Positions 42,566 to 52,613 of a DNA stretch of 64,000 nucleotides are shown in pieces. Made by a program: the position numbers and the translations under genes. The first letter of the stretch is position 1. Each line of letters opens with the position of its first letter. Under the pieces are notes generated by a model. That model searched no databases. It worked only from the letters and a program-made list of their open reading frames with translations, and was not told the origin of the DNA. The stretch is from Bacteroidota bacterium (GTDB taxonomy: Bacteria; Bacteroidota; Bacteroidia; B-17B0; Aurantibacillaceae), in contig JAFLBH010000001.1 in the NCBI GenBank assembly GCA_017303905.1, positions 248,001-312,000 of the forward strand, given 5' to 3'.

Positions 42566-43738
42566 TTAAAATTTAGAGATTAAATTATTTTGTTGGATTA
42601 GTTCTGAGATCGCATTATATAAAACATCCAAATCATGTTGCGAGTTAAATGCATTAATGGAATAACGCAAATATACCTTATCACCGTGACGCATCACAGG
42701 GATTTCAATTTTATAGTGCTCAAATAAATGACGCTGTAATTTCTCCGGCTCTTTGGTGTTGATTGGAATACTGAACAGCTGTCCGAGAAATTCATCTGAT
42801 ATCGGACACAAAGGTTGTGAGCCTGCGAGTTCACAAAAACGTAAAGCATTATCACGCACTAATTTTTTACATCTAGCACTTACTTCCTTCCAATTGTATT
42901 GATTCATGAATTCAATCGCTTTAGGAATCGTTAGAAAAGCGGAATAATCACGTGTCCCATTCATCTGATGCCAGTCGAGAAATTTGGAATCAGAAGGGAA
43001 GAACGCTTCGTAACCCCAACTTACTACAAGAGGATCAAATCTTTCCTGTAATTCCTTCTTCACATATAAAAAAGAAGAGCCTTTTGGTGTCATCATCCAT
43101 TTGTGACAAGCGCCTGTATAGATATCAGCATTTAGAGCGGTTAAATCTAAATCCACATGCGCCGGTGCATGCGCTCCGTCAACAAAAACCAACACACCTC
43201 TACGTTTCGCTTCTGCTACAATTTCTTTTACAGGAAATATTAATGCCGTTGAACTGGTGATATGGGAAATAAAAACCAATTTAGTTTTGGATGTAAATCC
43301 TTTGAAAAACTCTTCTACAAACTTTTCCTTTGTAGTTAATGGCAGAGAAATAGATTGTTGTACATACTTTGCTCCGGTCTTTTTGCAATAGTAATTCCAG
43401 GCTTTATCACAAGCGCCATATTCTAAATTGGTAGTGAGTATTTCATCGCCTTGCTGCAAATTCAAACTCTTCGCAATGGTGTTCACCGCATAGGAGGGAT
43501 TGGTTACATATACTAAATCTTTTGCGCCACAATTTAAAAAAGTGGCCAGTGTTTCGCGGGATTTCTCCAGATAGCGCAAGCCGTTCACCGTTATAAACTG
43601 AACCGGTTCTTGCTCCAGTTCGTATTGCCATTTTTGATAATCTTCAAAGATTGGTTTTGGACAAGCACCGAATGAACCAAAGTTCAGAAAGGTGATATCC
43701 TTTCGTAATAAAAATAAATCTCTGATATCGAAGCTCAT
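42566..43738 (-). CDS. class V aminotransferase-fold PLP enzyme (isopenicillin-N-epimerase-like)
   Basis: A 390-residue PLP enzyme. TFLNFGSFGACPKPIFEDYQKW (about 16-37) is the start typical of isopenicillin-N epimerase/cysteine-desulfurase-like enzymes; VFVDGAHAPAHVDLDL (about 187-202) holds the PLP-ring Asp, and the Schiff-base lysine is in ACHKWMMTPKG (K213). HGDKVYLRYSINAFNSQHDLDVL ends the small domain. No signal peptide, so cytoplasmic. Its gene begins 1 nt after the stop of a paralogous enzyme and is followed by ridA, so the three form one operon. Substrate is not evident; epimerase, desulfurase and lyase chemistry all occur on this fold. Confidence 0.88.
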   Translation of the reverse strand: MSFDIRDLFLLRKDITFLNFGSFGACPKPIFEDYQKWQYELEQEPVQFITVNGLRYLEKSRETLATFLNCGAKDLVYVTNPSYAVNTIAKSLNLQQGDEILTTNLEYGACDKAWNYYCKKTGAKYVQQSISLPLTTKEKFVEEFFKGFTSKTKLVFISHITSSTALIFPVKEIVAEAKRRGVLVFVDGAHAPAHVDLDLTALNADIYTGACHKWMMTPKGSSFLYVKKELQERFDPLVVSWGYEAFFPSDSKFLDWHQMNGTRDYSAFLTIPKAIEFMNQYNWKEVSARCKKLVRDNALRFCELAGSQPLCPISDEFLGQLFSIPINTKEPEKLQRHLFEHYKIEIPVMRHGDKVYLRYSINAFNSQHDLDVLYNAISELIQQNNLISKF

Positions 43739-43739
43739 A

Positions 43740-45005
43740 TTATTTTGTGTTTATCATATCCTTTAAGGCCTTCACGAATTTATCTAATTCCTTCGTGGTG
43801 GTATAAAGGTTTGGTGTAATTCTGCAACCTTGTACGCCTTTACCATCAATTGCTACGGTGTAAATTCCATACTGCTTTAATAAGCGTTCTGCCATCGCTG
43901 CGGGCTTCATGCCTTTAATCCCAACATTGGCAATGGCACAACTTCGTGCCGGATCTTCCGGGGTGTTTAAAATAACTCCCGGTAAATTTCTTACTTGCTT
44001 GGTCCAGTAATTTTGCAAATAACGTAAACGTTCTTCTTTTCGTTTGGCTCCGATTTTTGCATAATAATCTGCCGCATTCGCGATAGCTAAGTCGGTATGA
44101 ACAGGAATGGTGCCTGTATGATTAAGACGGGAAATATCATTCGGTTCTTTTGGACTTTCAGCCAATAAAGGCCAAACTTTAGAAATATTTTCTTTCCTAA
44201 CGTAAAGCAACCCTGCTCCTAATGGATTACTTAACCATTTGTGCAAACTGGCTCCGTAATAATCGCAGTTTAAATCCGTAATCTTAAAATCAAGATGAGC
44301 AAAGGCATGCGCGCCGTCTACCATTACCTGAACACCTTTTTTATGAGCCATGTCACAAATCTTTTTAACCGGAAGAATTTGTCCGGTAATGTTAATCATG
44401 TGACACACCATTAAAAGTTTTGTTTTTGGCGTAATCGCATTTTCATACAATGAAACTATCTCTTCATCAGATTGAGGATGATTAGGAACCGAAATGATTT
44501 TATTAACCATACCGTATCGTTTTGAAACTTGTTCAAACATATCCAGCATGGCGCCGTAATCTTGTTGCGCCATCACAGCTTCATCGCCAGGTTTCCAATC
44601 AAGACCGCCAATAATCATATCCAGTGATTCGGTGGTGTTGCGTGTAATTATAATTTCTTCGGTTGTGCATCCGGCAATATCCGCCAGACGTTGCGTCATT
44701 GCTTTTTTATTATCGTACTGAACGGTGCGCATGTAATAAGCGCCTTGTAAATTTATTTCTCGAAGATGTTTGATGTAACTCTCTAAGATTTCCTCTGGCT
44801 GAATGCAATAATAACCATTCTCGAGATTAATATAATCCGGTTTTAATTTATAGCCGTTACGGATCTGCAACCAGAAATCTTCGTCAGATGCTAATTGCCC
44901 GGCAGGAATCGCCTCAAATTTTTCTATGATTGATTCGAGAATTGGAAATGAAAATAATGCGCCAAGTCCGCTTGCCGATGTTTTTAAAAAATCGCGTTTA
45001 TTCAT
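43740..45005 (-). CDS. class V aminotransferase-fold PLP enzyme with N-terminal export-like sequence
   Basis: A 421-residue paralogue of the next gene. YINLENGYYCIQPEEILES (about 58-76), VMVDGAHAFAHLDFKI (about 226-241) and LHKWLSNPLGAG (K256, Schiff base) show the fold. The first 30 residues, MNKRDFLKTSASGLGALFSF, look like a twin-arginine leader, but the motif is K-R rather than R-R, so export by Tat is uncertain. The two tandem enzymes may form a hetero-oligomer or carry out linked steps. First gene of the operon with the 390-aa enzyme and ridA; TACATTTA about 20 nt upstream is a near-match promoter box. Confidence 0.87.
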   Translation of the reverse strand: MNKRDFLKTSASGLGALFSFPILESIIEKFEAIPAGQLASDEDFWLQIRNGYKLKPDYINLENGYYCIQPEEILESYIKHLREINLQGAYYMRTVQYDNKKAMTQRLADIAGCTTEEIIITRNTTESLDMIIGGLDWKPGDEAVMAQQDYGAMLDMFEQVSKRYGMVNKIISVPNHPQSDEEIVSLYENAITPKTKLLMVCHMINITGQILPVKKICDMAHKKGVQVMVDGAHAFAHLDFKITDLNCDYYGASLHKWLSNPLGAGLLYVRKENISKVWPLLAESPKEPNDISRLNHTGTIPVHTDLAIANAADYYAKIGAKRKEERLRYLQNYWTKQVRNLPGVILNTPEDPARSCAIANVGIKGMKPAAMAERLLKQYGIYTVAIDGKGVQGCRITPNLYTTTKELDKFVKALKDMINTK

Positions 45006-45046
45006 GTTTACACTTCTTAGCTTAAATGTATAAAATCAATTTCAAA

Positions 45047-45523
45047 TTATGGAATCACTGAGTCAATTCGTACCACCTTAATAAAACGTTTTTTATAATA
45101 GGGTGAGGAAGAATACGATGTGATGATAATGCCGTTTGCTTTTTTGCCGGAAGAAGAATGTATGAATTTCATTTCCTCACCGGGATGCGAGAGTACTATG
45201 CCAACATGTCCGGGTTTACGCACTTTCACATTTGTTCCGGTAAAAACAATTATATCACCGGGGCGAGCCGAATCAGGATGAATGATTTTACCCTGTTTTT
45301 CATAGTCCATACTCGCGCGCGGCACTTTAATATTAAAATGTCCGAATACATAATATACAAATCCTGAGCAGTCGAATCCCTTTTGCGGCGTGCAATTAGC
45401 ATAGCAGTATTTTGTTCCCAAATGCTTTTTGGCAAATGCGATTAAAGAATCGGCTTGCGCCTGTTGAGAAAAACCGGAGCATACATTAAAGAGAAAAAAG
45501 AAAATCAAAAACGATCTCATCAT
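45047..45523 (-). CDS. NlpC/P60 family cell-wall peptidase
   Basis: A 158-residue exported cysteine peptidase that cuts peptide stems of peptidoglycan. Signal peptide about 1-20 (MMRSFLIFFFLFNVCSGFSQ). The catalytic triad is visible as FDCSGFVYYVF (C52), PGHVGIVLS (H106) and FIHSSS (H122). SARPGDIIVF (about 85-94) is the usual strand before the His. It is shorter than most family members and has no added SH3 or LysM domain. It lies 21 nt upstream-to-downstream of the long Ala/Lys-rich gene at 45545, on the same strand, so the two may be read together. Confidence 0.92.
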   Translation of the reverse strand: MMRSFLIFFFLFNVCSGFSQQAQADSLIAFAKKHLGTKYCYANCTPQKGFDCSGFVYYVFGHFNIKVPRASMDYEKQGKIIHPDSARPGDIIVFTGTNVKVRKPGHVGIVLSHPGEEMKFIHSSSGKKANGIIITSYSSSPYYKKRFIKVVRIDSVIP

Positions 45524-45544
45524 AGGAACATCTTAAAAAAGATG

Positions 45545-47998
45545 TTATTTATTTAGCAAGGTGTTTACCTCTGCCAATTTTTTAGTAGCGTAAGGATCTT
45601 CCGGTTTTATTTTCAGAACATCTTCGTAGGCTGTTTTTGCCTCTGCATAACGTTTCATTTTAAAATATCCTTCCGCCTTATTTAAAGCTTCTTTATATTT
45701 CACCGAACTTAGTCCGAGCGGTTGAGCTATTTTTCTTCGTGCATCACCATCTACATTTTCAGGTCCTTCACCGGCGGAGCCTCCACCCGATTCTTTTTCT
45801 TTAGCCGCTTGTTCTGCCGCTAATTTTTCTGCAGCCGCTTTCTCCTTTGCTTCCTTCTCTGCTTGTTCTTGTGCCAACTTATCGGCAGCGGCCTTTTCTT
45901 TCGCCAAACGATCCGCTTTCGCTTTATCTGCAGCCGCTTTTTCCTTTGCTAATTTATCAGCAGCGGCTTTATCTTTTGCAGCTTGCTCTTTCGCAATTTT
46001 ATCAGCGGCCGCTTTTTCTTTTGCCAGTTTATCTGCTTCTGCTTTTTCTGCTGCAGCCTTTTCCTTTGCAATCTTATCGGCAGCAGCCTTATCCGCTGCT
46101 GCTTTTTCAGCCGCTAACTTATCTGCGGCTGCTTTGGCTTTTGCTTCCTCATCCGCTTTCGCTTTCAATTCGGCAGCGGCTTTATCAGCGGCGGCCTTTT
46201 CTTGTGCAGCTTTCTCAGCCGCTATTTTATCTGCCTCCGCTTTTGCTTTCGCGTCTTGTTCTGCTTTTAATTTAGCTTCAGCCTCTGCCTTTTCTTTTGC
46301 TAATTTTTCCGCGGCTGCATTTTCCTTTGCTATACGATCTGCTTCCGCTTTTGCTTTCGCCTCTTCTTCGGCTTTCGCTTTTGCGTCAGCATCTGCTTTC
46401 TCTTTTGCCAGTTTATCAGCGGCAGCCTTTTCTGCTGCGGCTTTCTCTGCTGCCACTTTATCGGCGGCGGCTTTTGCTTTTGCCTCTTCTTCGGCCTTAG
46501 CTTTCGCTTCTGCCTCTGCTTTTTCCTTTGCAGCTTTTTCAGCAGCTAACTTTGCTTGCTCTTCTTTTGCTTTCGCCTCTGCAGCCGCTTTTTCAGCCTC
46601 TGCTTTCTCTTTTGCTAAACGTTCTGCTTCTACTTTTGCTTTCGCTTCTTGCTCTGCTTTCGCTTTAGCTTCAGCAGCTGCTTTTTCTTTCGCTAATTTA
46701 TCAGCAGCTGCTTTTTCCGCTGCGGCTTTCTCCTTTGCTATACGATCGGCCTCTTCTTTGGCCTTAGCTTCTGCTTCCGCCTTTGCTTTGGCTTCTGCAG
46801 CGGCTTTTTCCTGAGCGGCTTTTTCAGCGGCTGCTTTTTCGGCAGCCAATTTTTCTGCTTCGGCCTTCGCTTTCGCTTCTGCTGCTGCCTTTTCTTTTGC
46901 GATTCGTTCTTCCTCTGCTTTAGCCTTCGCTTCTGCATCTGCCTTCGCTTTGGCTTCCGCTGCGGCTTTCTCTTGTGCAGCTTTTTCGGCAGCTGCCTTT
47001 TCTTTCGCAATTCTTTCTGCTTCGGCTTTTGCTTTGGCTTCTTCCTCCGCTTTTGCTTTAGCTTCCGCAGCCGCTTTCTCCTTTGCAATTCTCTCCTCTT
47101 CCGCTTTTGCCTTCGCTTCTGCATCCGCCTTTTCTTTTGCGGCTTTCTCTGCCGCTAATCGTTCTGCTTCGGCCTTGGCTTTCGCTTCCGCTGCGGCTTT
47201 TTCAGCAGCGGCTTTTTCAGCAGCCAATTTCTCTGCTTCCGCTTTAGCTTTGGCATCTGCTTCGGCCTTGGCTTTTGCATCTGCTTTCGCTTTTGCTGCA
47301 GCTTCTTCTTCCGCTTTCTTTTTAGCGTCTTCTTTCGCTTTAAAACAATTGTTTACTTTAGTGAGCTGTTCCTTGGGATACGATTCATCCGGCAACAATT
47401 TATTCGCCGTTTCATAATTTATCTTTGCGTTTTCACAATCGTTTTTTACTAAGGCCGCGTCACCGGCTTTGTTGGCTGCTGCATATTTCTCTAATAAGAT
47501 TCTTTCCGCTTCTCTGATTTTCATGAGTGCACCTAACATCTGACTAGTGTACACTTCATCATCCATAAATTTCTTCTTGGAAGGATTGTAAGAAATTTGC
47601 GTCATTGGCTGACTTAAAGCCGAGTAATCAATTGTAGGCAAAGGCTTCGACATGGTGACACCTTCGATCTTTACAACCGCCTTAAAATTACTTTTATTCA
47701 TATCGGCAGGAACGCCGGTTGTATTCACGGAGAATTTTTTTGAATTACATCCATCCTTTGAAATTGTTACAACATAATTTCCGTTAGGTGGAATTTCCAC
47801 CATAAAATTTCCATCACCTGCGGTTACGGCACTGGCTACTTTTGTAGCACCGGAAGAAACAGTAATTAAAGCGCCGGGACAAGGCTGACCGTCTTTTTCA
47901 ACAACACTACTAAATTTTAAAGTCCAATCGGGGGTTTGAGAAAAAATCCAACCGGTTAAAAACACCAGCATTATTGCCGGCAACACTCTCTTCATCAT
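45545..47998 (-). CDS. exported protein with very long Ala/Lys/Glu coiled-coil segment and TPR ends
   Basis: An 817-residue protein. Signal peptide about 1-20; a carboxypeptidase-regulatory-like beta domain about 28-110 ([20 protein letters not shown]); a TPR-like helical region about 160-220 ([22 protein letters not shown]); then about 510 residues built from [15 protein letters not shown]-type units; and a C-terminal TPR pair about 755-817 ([20 protein letters not shown], then [20 protein letters not shown]). The middle would form a very long single helix or coiled coil, as in TolA, spanning tens of nanometres in the periplasm. The repeats are also repetitive at DNA level and produce long false frames on the opposite strand. 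Its neighbour at 48124 is a shorter paralogue. Confidence 0.88.
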   Translation of the reverse strand: MMKRVLPAIMLVFLTGWIFSQTPDWTLKFSSVVEKDGQPCPGALITVSSGATKVASAVTAGDGNFMVEIPPNGNYVVTISKDGCNSKKFSVNTTGVPADMNKSNFKAVVKIEGVTMSKPLPTIDYSALSQPMTQISYNPSKKKFMDDEVYTSQMLGALMKIREAERILLEKYAAANKAGDAALVKNDCENAKINYETANKLLPDESYPKEQLTKVNNCFKAKEDAKKKAEEEAAAKAKADAKAKAEADAKAKAEAEKLAAEKAAAEKAAAEAKAKAEAERLAAEKAAKEKADAEAKAKAEEERIAKEKAAAEAKAKAEEEAKAKAEAERIAKEKAAAEKAAQEKAAAEAKAKADAEAKAKAEEERIAKEKAAAEAKAKAEAEKLAAEKAAAEKAAQEKAAAEAKAKAEAEAKAKEEADRIAKEKAAAEKAAADKLAKEKAAAEAKAKAEQEAKAKVEAERLAKEKAEAEKAAAEAKAKEEQAKLAAEKAAKEKAEAEAKAKAEEEAKAKAAADKVAAEKAAAEKAAADKLAKEKADADAKAKAEEEAKAKAEADRIAKENAAAEKLAKEKAEAEAKLKAEQDAKAKAEADKIAAEKAAQEKAAADKAAAELKAKADEEAKAKAAADKLAAEKAAADKAAADKIAKEKAAAEKAEADKLAKEKAAADKIAKEQAAKDKAAADKLAKEKAAADKAKADRLAKEKAAADKLAQEQAEKEAKEKAAAEKLAAEQAAKEKESGGGSAGEGPENVDGDARRKIAQPLGLSSVKYKEALNKAEGYFKMKRYAEAKTAYEDVLKIKPEDPYATKKLAEVNTLLNK

Positions 47999-48123
47999 AA
48001 ACTCTGTATTCGAATTAATATTTAAAAATAAATAAAATATCTCAACACTTTATTGAAAAAGAATGAAGAAAAAGCGCTAATTACCAGGAGTTATAAAAGT
48101 TAATTAACGATTATGAGGCTCAT

Positions 48124-49422
48124 TTACTTCGCAAGTAATTTATTTACTTCAGCGAGTTTATTGGTAGCGTATGGATCAGCAGGTTTTACTTTCAGAACAT
48201 CTTCATATGCTGTTTTTGCCTCTGCATAACGTTTCATTTTAAAATATCCTTCTGCCTTATTTAAAGCTTCTTTGTATTTAGCTGATGCGCCACCCAAAAC
48301 TTGTGGTACCTTATGCTTACTATCGCTCTTATCAGGATCGCCTAATTGTTCCTCTTCAGGTGGTGGCATTTCCTTTGGCTTCGGCTGTTCCGTTTTAGCA
48401 ACAGGTTTTGGTTTTTCCGATGCCGCTTTCTCCTTGGCTATTTTGTCTTTTTCAGCCTTCTCTTTAGCAGCCTTCTCTTTTGCTGCTTTATCTGCCGCTG
48501 CCTTTTCAGATGCTGTTTTGTTTTTCGCGGTTGCATTTTCTTTCGCGACTTTATCTTTTTCAGCTTTGTCTGCAGCCGCTTTCTCTTTTGCTATTTTATC
48601 GGCCGCTGCTTTATCCTTGGCAGCTTGGTCTTTGGCTGCTTTATCGGCAGCTGCCTTTTCCTTGGCAATTTTATCGGCCTCTTCTTTTGCTTTAGCAGCC
48701 TCAGCAGCTTTCTGTGCCGCTTCTTCCTTAGCTTTTAAACAGTCGCCCACTTTTTTTAATTGTTCTACAGGATACTGCTCTCCGGGAATCATCGCGATCG
48801 CTTTTTCGTACAGCATTTTTGCCAATGGACAGTCCGGTTTTGCCAATGCAATATCTCCTTGCTTATTGGTGTTACAAAAATTATTAATAAGAATATTTTC
48901 AGCACTCGCTATTTTCATCACAATGCCCAAGCCTGCATCCGTGTATGGTTCATCATCGTCAAAGTTTTTTATTTTAGCTTCATAAACTACTTTCACTAAT
49001 GTTTGTTGCAAGCCAGAATAATCAATCCCGGGAAATGGTTTTGCCATCACAAATCCGCCAATACTAAAACTAGGTTTCCAGGTCGGGTCGTTTTGCAGTT
49101 CTTGCGGCACACCGGTTGTTACGATAGAGAATTTTTTCGCATTACACCCGGGATAAGAAACGGTTAAAACATACTCGCCGTTTCCGGGAACCATTACACT
49201 AAAATCGCCATTGCCGTCGCTGGTACCCTGACTGATTATTTTAGCGCCTTGATACAAGGTGATGGAAGCTCCTAACAAAGATTTTTCTTCTTTATCAGCC
49301 TTAGTCGTCAGTTTCCAGGTGCGTAATTCAACATTACTGCTGATTTTCACCGACCAGTTTTGCGCCCAATAAAAATTGGCGAGGCAGGAAAAAAGACTAA
49401 AAAAGATAATAATTCTGTTCAT
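48124..49422 (-). CDS. shorter paralogue: exported TPR protein with Ala/Lys-rich segment
   Basis: A 432-residue protein of the same plan as the 817-residue neighbour: signal peptide (about 1-21), carboxypeptidase-regulatory-like domain (about 40-115; [18 protein letters not shown]), TPR region (about 170-235), an Ala/Lys/Asp-rich helix of only about 110 residues (about 238-345), a Pro/Glu-rich hinge ([20 protein letters not shown]) and the same C-terminal TPR pair. The C-terminal parts agree almost base for base over about 85 nt with the neighbour (48190-48273 against 45610-45693), pointing to duplication and perhaps gene conversion. Function unknown; both are probably periplasmic scaffolds. 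Confidence 0.87.
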   Translation of the reverse strand: MNRIIIFFSLFSCLANFYWAQNWSVKISSNVELRTWKLTTKADKEEKSLLGASITLYQGAKIISQGTSDGNGDFSVMVPGNGEYVLTVSYPGCNAKKFSIVTTGVPQELQNDPTWKPSFSIGGFVMAKPFPGIDYSGLQQTLVKVVYEAKIKNFDDDEPYTDAGLGIVMKIASAENILINNFCNTNKQGDIALAKPDCPLAKMLYEKAIAMIPGEQYPVEQLKKVGDCLKAKEEAAQKAAEAAKAKEEADKIAKEKAAADKAAKDQAAKDKAAADKIAKEKAAADKAEKDKVAKENATAKNKTASEKAAADKAAKEKAAKEKAEKDKIAKEKAASEKPKPVAKTEQPKPKEMPPPEEEQLGDPDKSDSKHKVPQVLGGASAKYKEALNKAEGYFKMKRYAEAKTAYEDVLKVKPADPYATNKLAEVNKLLAK

Positions 49423-49508
49423 AAATTAAGAGGTATCTAAGATAGTAATTAAGCTCTCATGACGGAAAATAATTTTATAAAGACTAATACGGTATTTATT
49501 AATATCCA

Positions 49509-49516
49509 TACCTTTA
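49509..49516 (+). promoter_or_regulatory. candidate -7 promoter box of the ytxJ gene
   Basis: TACCTTTA, seven of eight matches to TAnnTTTG, ending 9 nt before the ATG. Confidence 0.3.
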
Positions 49517-49525
49517 CCAAAAAAC

Positions 49526-49852
49526 ATGAACTGGATAGCACTTACATCTCTTGATCAACTTTCTGAGATTGATGAATTATCAAAAATTCAGCCGGTGATG
49601 GTTTTTAAACACAGCACGCGTTGCAGTATAAGTAATATGGCGCTCAGTCGTGTTGAAAGCAAATGGAAAGATGATTATAATCTTAAAGCGTTTTATTTGG
49701 ATTTATTAAGTCACCGCGATGTTTCAGATGCTATTAGTAGTCGCTATAAAGTTACTCACCAATCGCCACAAGCCATGTTGATTGTTAACGGAATTTGTAC
49801 CGCCCACCAAAGTCATTCCGGAATTAACATCAGCGAACTTCTTAACCATTGA
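49526..49852 (+). CDS. ytxJ: bacillithiol system redox-active protein YtxJ
   Basis: A 108-residue thioredoxin-fold protein. MVFKHSTRCSISNMAL (about 25-40) places a single active-site cysteine (C33) in the TRCSIS context of YtxJ (DUF2847), and THQSPQAMLIVNG (about 77-89) holds the cis-proline strand, though the usual Pro is preceded by Ser. YtxJ proteins are thought to remove bacillithiol from proteins after oxidative stress, in Firmicutes and in Bacteroidota that make bacillithiol. No other bacillithiol gene is in the window. Confidence 0.88.
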   Translation: MNWIALTSLDQLSEIDELSKIQPVMVFKHSTRCSISNMALSRVESKWKDDYNLKAFYLDLLSHRDVSDAISSRYKVTHQSPQAMLIVNGICTAHQSHSGINISELLNH

Positions 49853-49897
49853 TACTTTAATTAGTAATCGTTAATTTGGCGTTATATTATTAGCCGT

Positions 49898-51865
49898 TTG
49901 CGAAAAACAGTACAGATATTATTGGGAGCATTTATTGCCTTTACATTAACATTAAATGCACAAAACGATTCATTAATAAAAAAATTAATGGATGGCGTAC
50001 GAGATGCTTCTTACTACGATTCATTAAAAGTTTTTAAGGCGGGAGTGGAAGTATTAAAGGAAGGAAAGGACTTTAATCAACATGAACTTCTTTCAGAATT
50101 AAATATCTATTACGGCAATCACTTCTTCTATACTATCAATTATGCGCGTGCGAAATATTATTATGAATTGGCACTAAAAGAAGCGCAACTTGCAAAATCA
50201 TCCCACCTGAGTGTATTGGCACGCTTACGCTTAACGTACATTGAAAGTGAAACAGAACCATTAGAACAGATTGAAAAAAAAATCAAAATACTGGAGAAAG
50301 AAGCCATAGCCGGTGGTGATGTCGAAAATCAGGCAGAAATACTTAATATGTTTGGTGTGTTAAATAATGATGCCGGTAAATCGGATGCGGCCGCACGTTA
50401 TTATGTAGAAGGACTCGATCTCGCAAAAACCAAAAATCTACCTTACTATGAAGCTACATTTCACAATAATCTTGGATTGATTAAATACGTATTAAACGAC
50501 ATTGATAATGCCTTGCTTGATTTTTCAGAGGTGATTAAAATTTCTAGAAAAATAAACAACAAACGTCTTCAAAGTCATGCTAAGCTTAATATGTGCCTGA
50601 TTTTACTGGCTAAAGAAAATTATAAAGAAGCGCATGAATTATTTGCCGAGGTAATTGAATATGCTTCTGCCAATCATCACCCCTTAGAATTAGCAAGCGC
50701 TTATGCGAATTTAGGCGCCGCTTATGTACAGAATAAAAATCCAAAACTAGGTTTACAGTATGCCGACAGTGCCATTCATGTATTGGAAAAATTTGATTTA
50801 AAAAATGAAATGACGGAAGCTTTACTTGGTAAAAGTCAGATAGAAATTGAACTTAGTAAGTTTAAAGATGCAGAGAATACGCTTAATAGAGCCCATCAGT
50901 TAATTTTAAAATCTAAAAACAAAGAGCAGGAATCGCAATATTACCTCGCCGTTTACGAACTTTATAATAGACAAAAAAACTACAAGAAAGCACTGGAATA
51001 TTATTTGCTATTCACCTCCAGCGAAAAAGAACTTGAATCGAAATTAAATAGTAAAGCCTTAGAGGAATTACAACTCAAATACAATGTACAAGCGAAAGAA
51101 ATTGAATTGGAAAAGGAAAAAACAAAATCCATTTTACTCGAAAAAAGTAATCAGGAAGAGCGCTTTATCCGTTGGATAACAATCGGTGCTTCTTTGCTCT
51201 TAATCTTTCTTGTTTCCATGTTTCTTTACAATCGTTACATCCGCAGCGTACGTGAACAACAAGCTGCTTTTAGCAGGGAGTTAATCAAAAATTCAGAGGC
51301 TGAACGCAGTCGTTTAGCAAAGGATTTACATGATGATATCGGTCAATCCTTATCGATTTTAAAATCAAAATTCACTAACAAAAATCAATTTGAAAACACC
51401 GATATTATCAGTAAAGAAATAGAGCGTGTAATTGACCAAACGCGAGAAATCTCACGAAACTTATACCCTTCGTACCTCGAAAAAATCGGTTTGGAACGCG
51501 CTATTGCGGGAATAACCGAAAGTGTTCAAAACAATTATCACATCGAGTGTAGTTACGATATTACGGGAGCTGATAGAATTCCAATGGCGACGGCAACACA
51601 TATTTACCGCATATTGCAAGAATGCATTAATAACACGATTAAACACAGTGGTGCAACAGCATTAAAAATTTCAATCGAACACAGTAAAAATGAGTACGTC
51701 TTAAATTACATGGATAATGGTAATTGGAAAAAAGGAAATATTAAAGAATCCGGTATTGGACTTCTATCCATAAAAGAACGCGCTAAAATTATTGGTGGAA
51801 ACTTAACTATTGATGAAAATGATACCAAAGGATTTAAATTAACTCTTAAATTTGACCTGTCATGA
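49898..51865 (+). CDS. TPR-sensor histidine kinase (HisKA_3/NarX-like)
   Basis: A 655-residue membrane kinase. Signal peptide about 1-22 (MRKTVQILLGAFIAFTLTLN), periplasmic TPR repeats about 50-390, a coiled coil, one membrane span (about 425-445), then the kinase. The phosphorylated His is in RLAKDLHDDIGQSLSILKSK (H478), and the ATPase domain has RILQECINNTIKHSGA (N box) and ESGIGLLSIKERAKIIGG. The start is TTG: no ATG lies nearby, and the signal peptide begins exactly there. Its 3' end overlaps the response regulator gene by 4 nt (ATGA), so this is a cognate pair. Confidence 0.92.
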   Translation: MRKTVQILLGAFIAFTLTLNAQNDSLIKKLMDGVRDASYYDSLKVFKAGVEVLKEGKDFNQHELLSELNIYYGNHFFYTINYARAKYYYELALKEAQLAKSSHLSVLARLRLTYIESETEPLEQIEKKIKILEKEAIAGGDVENQAEILNMFGVLNNDAGKSDAAARYYVEGLDLAKTKNLPYYEATFHNNLGLIKYVLNDIDNALLDFSEVIKISRKINNKRLQSHAKLNMCLILLAKENYKEAHELFAEVIEYASANHHPLELASAYANLGAAYVQNKNPKLGLQYADSAIHVLEKFDLKNEMTEALLGKSQIEIELSKFKDAENTLNRAHQLILKSKNKEQESQYYLAVYELYNRQKNYKKALEYYLLFTSSEKELESKLNSKALEELQLKYNVQAKEIELEKEKTKSILLEKSNQEERFIRWITIGASLLLIFLVSMFLYNRYIRSVREQQAAFSRELIKNSEAERSRLAKDLHDDIGQSLSILKSKFTNKNQFENTDIISKEIERVIDQTREISRNLYPSYLEKIGLERAIAGITESVQNNYHIECSYDITGADRIPMATATHIYRILQECINNTIKHSGATALKISIEHSKNEYVLNYMDNGNWKKGNIKESGIGLLSIKERAKIIGGNLTIDENDTKGFKLTLKFDLS

Positions 51866-52524
51866 AATTACTAATTGCCGACGATCATCCTATTTTCAGA
51901 AAAGGCCTTAAAGATCTTTTAATTGATACCTATCCGGGCGTTGAAATCATTGAATGTTCAACCGGACTGGAAGCATGGAATAAAATTGAAGAACATAAGC
52001 CGCAAGTTTCCATTTTAGATATCAATATGCCTGAGATGAATGGCTTGGAGGTTACTAAAAAAATCAGATTAAACCGTATTAATACAAAGGTGATTATTCT
52101 CACCATGTATAAGGAAAAAGAAATGATCCGGAAAGCGATGATAGAAGGTGCAAGTGGTTTTGTATTAAAAGATTTCGCGGTAAACGAATTAATGGATTGT
52201 ATTCAAAAAGTACGCGACAACAAGAAATACATTGGTCCCGCCTTGCAAAATGCTTACAACGAAATCACTTTTGAGGATAAGAAAAAACAAGAAATGCTTG
52301 AGAAGCTTAAAAATTTAAGTCAGGGCGAGTTAAAAACATTGAAGTTGGTTAACAACAACAAAACATCAAAAGAAATAGCAGAACTTTTGTTTTTATCTGA
52401 GAAAACCATCGAAAACTATCGCTCAAAAATTTGTCAGAAATTGGGTTTACCACCTCGAAACAATAGCCTTGTGCTTTGGATTAACGAAAACAAGGAACTG
52501 TTATCAGCCTTAAACGAGTTTTAA
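51862..52524 (+). CDS. NarL/FixJ (LuxR-type) response regulator
   Basis: A 220-residue regulator. The receiver domain (about 1-120) has LLIADDHP (acidic pocket, D7 and D8), the phospho-acceptor in ILDINMPEMNG (D53) and the switch residues in IILTMY and GFVLKDF (Lys106 region). The C-terminal LuxR-type HTH (about 150-212; LSQGELKTLKLVNNNKTSKE and LSEKTIENYRSKICQKLG) binds DNA. It is translated together with the kinase. Target genes cannot be seen. Confidence 0.95.
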   Translation: MKLLIADDHPIFRKGLKDLLIDTYPGVEIIECSTGLEAWNKIEEHKPQVSILDINMPEMNGLEVTKKIRLNRINTKVIILTMYKEKEMIRKAMIEGASGFVLKDFAVNELMDCIQKVRDNKKYIGPALQNAYNEITFEDKKKQEMLEKLKNLSQGELKTLKLVNNNKTSKEIAELLFLSEKTIENYRSKICQKLGLPPRNNSLVLWINENKELLSALNEF

Positions 52525-52613
52525 CTCAATAGTTATACTACCTCACTCAATAAAGTATACGTCGCTGATAATCTAAAGAACTAAAATTTTAAATTGCCTA
52601 AACTTTCATCCCC

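Noticed and set aside
45847-47417. Long plus-strand frames (142, 226 and 155 aa) antisense to the Ala/Lys-rich gene
   Set aside because: They are by-products of the repeated GCN/AAR codons of the minus-strand gene: Phe/Ala/Ser-rich monotonous text with no start signals. The same holds for the frames at 48272-48985.
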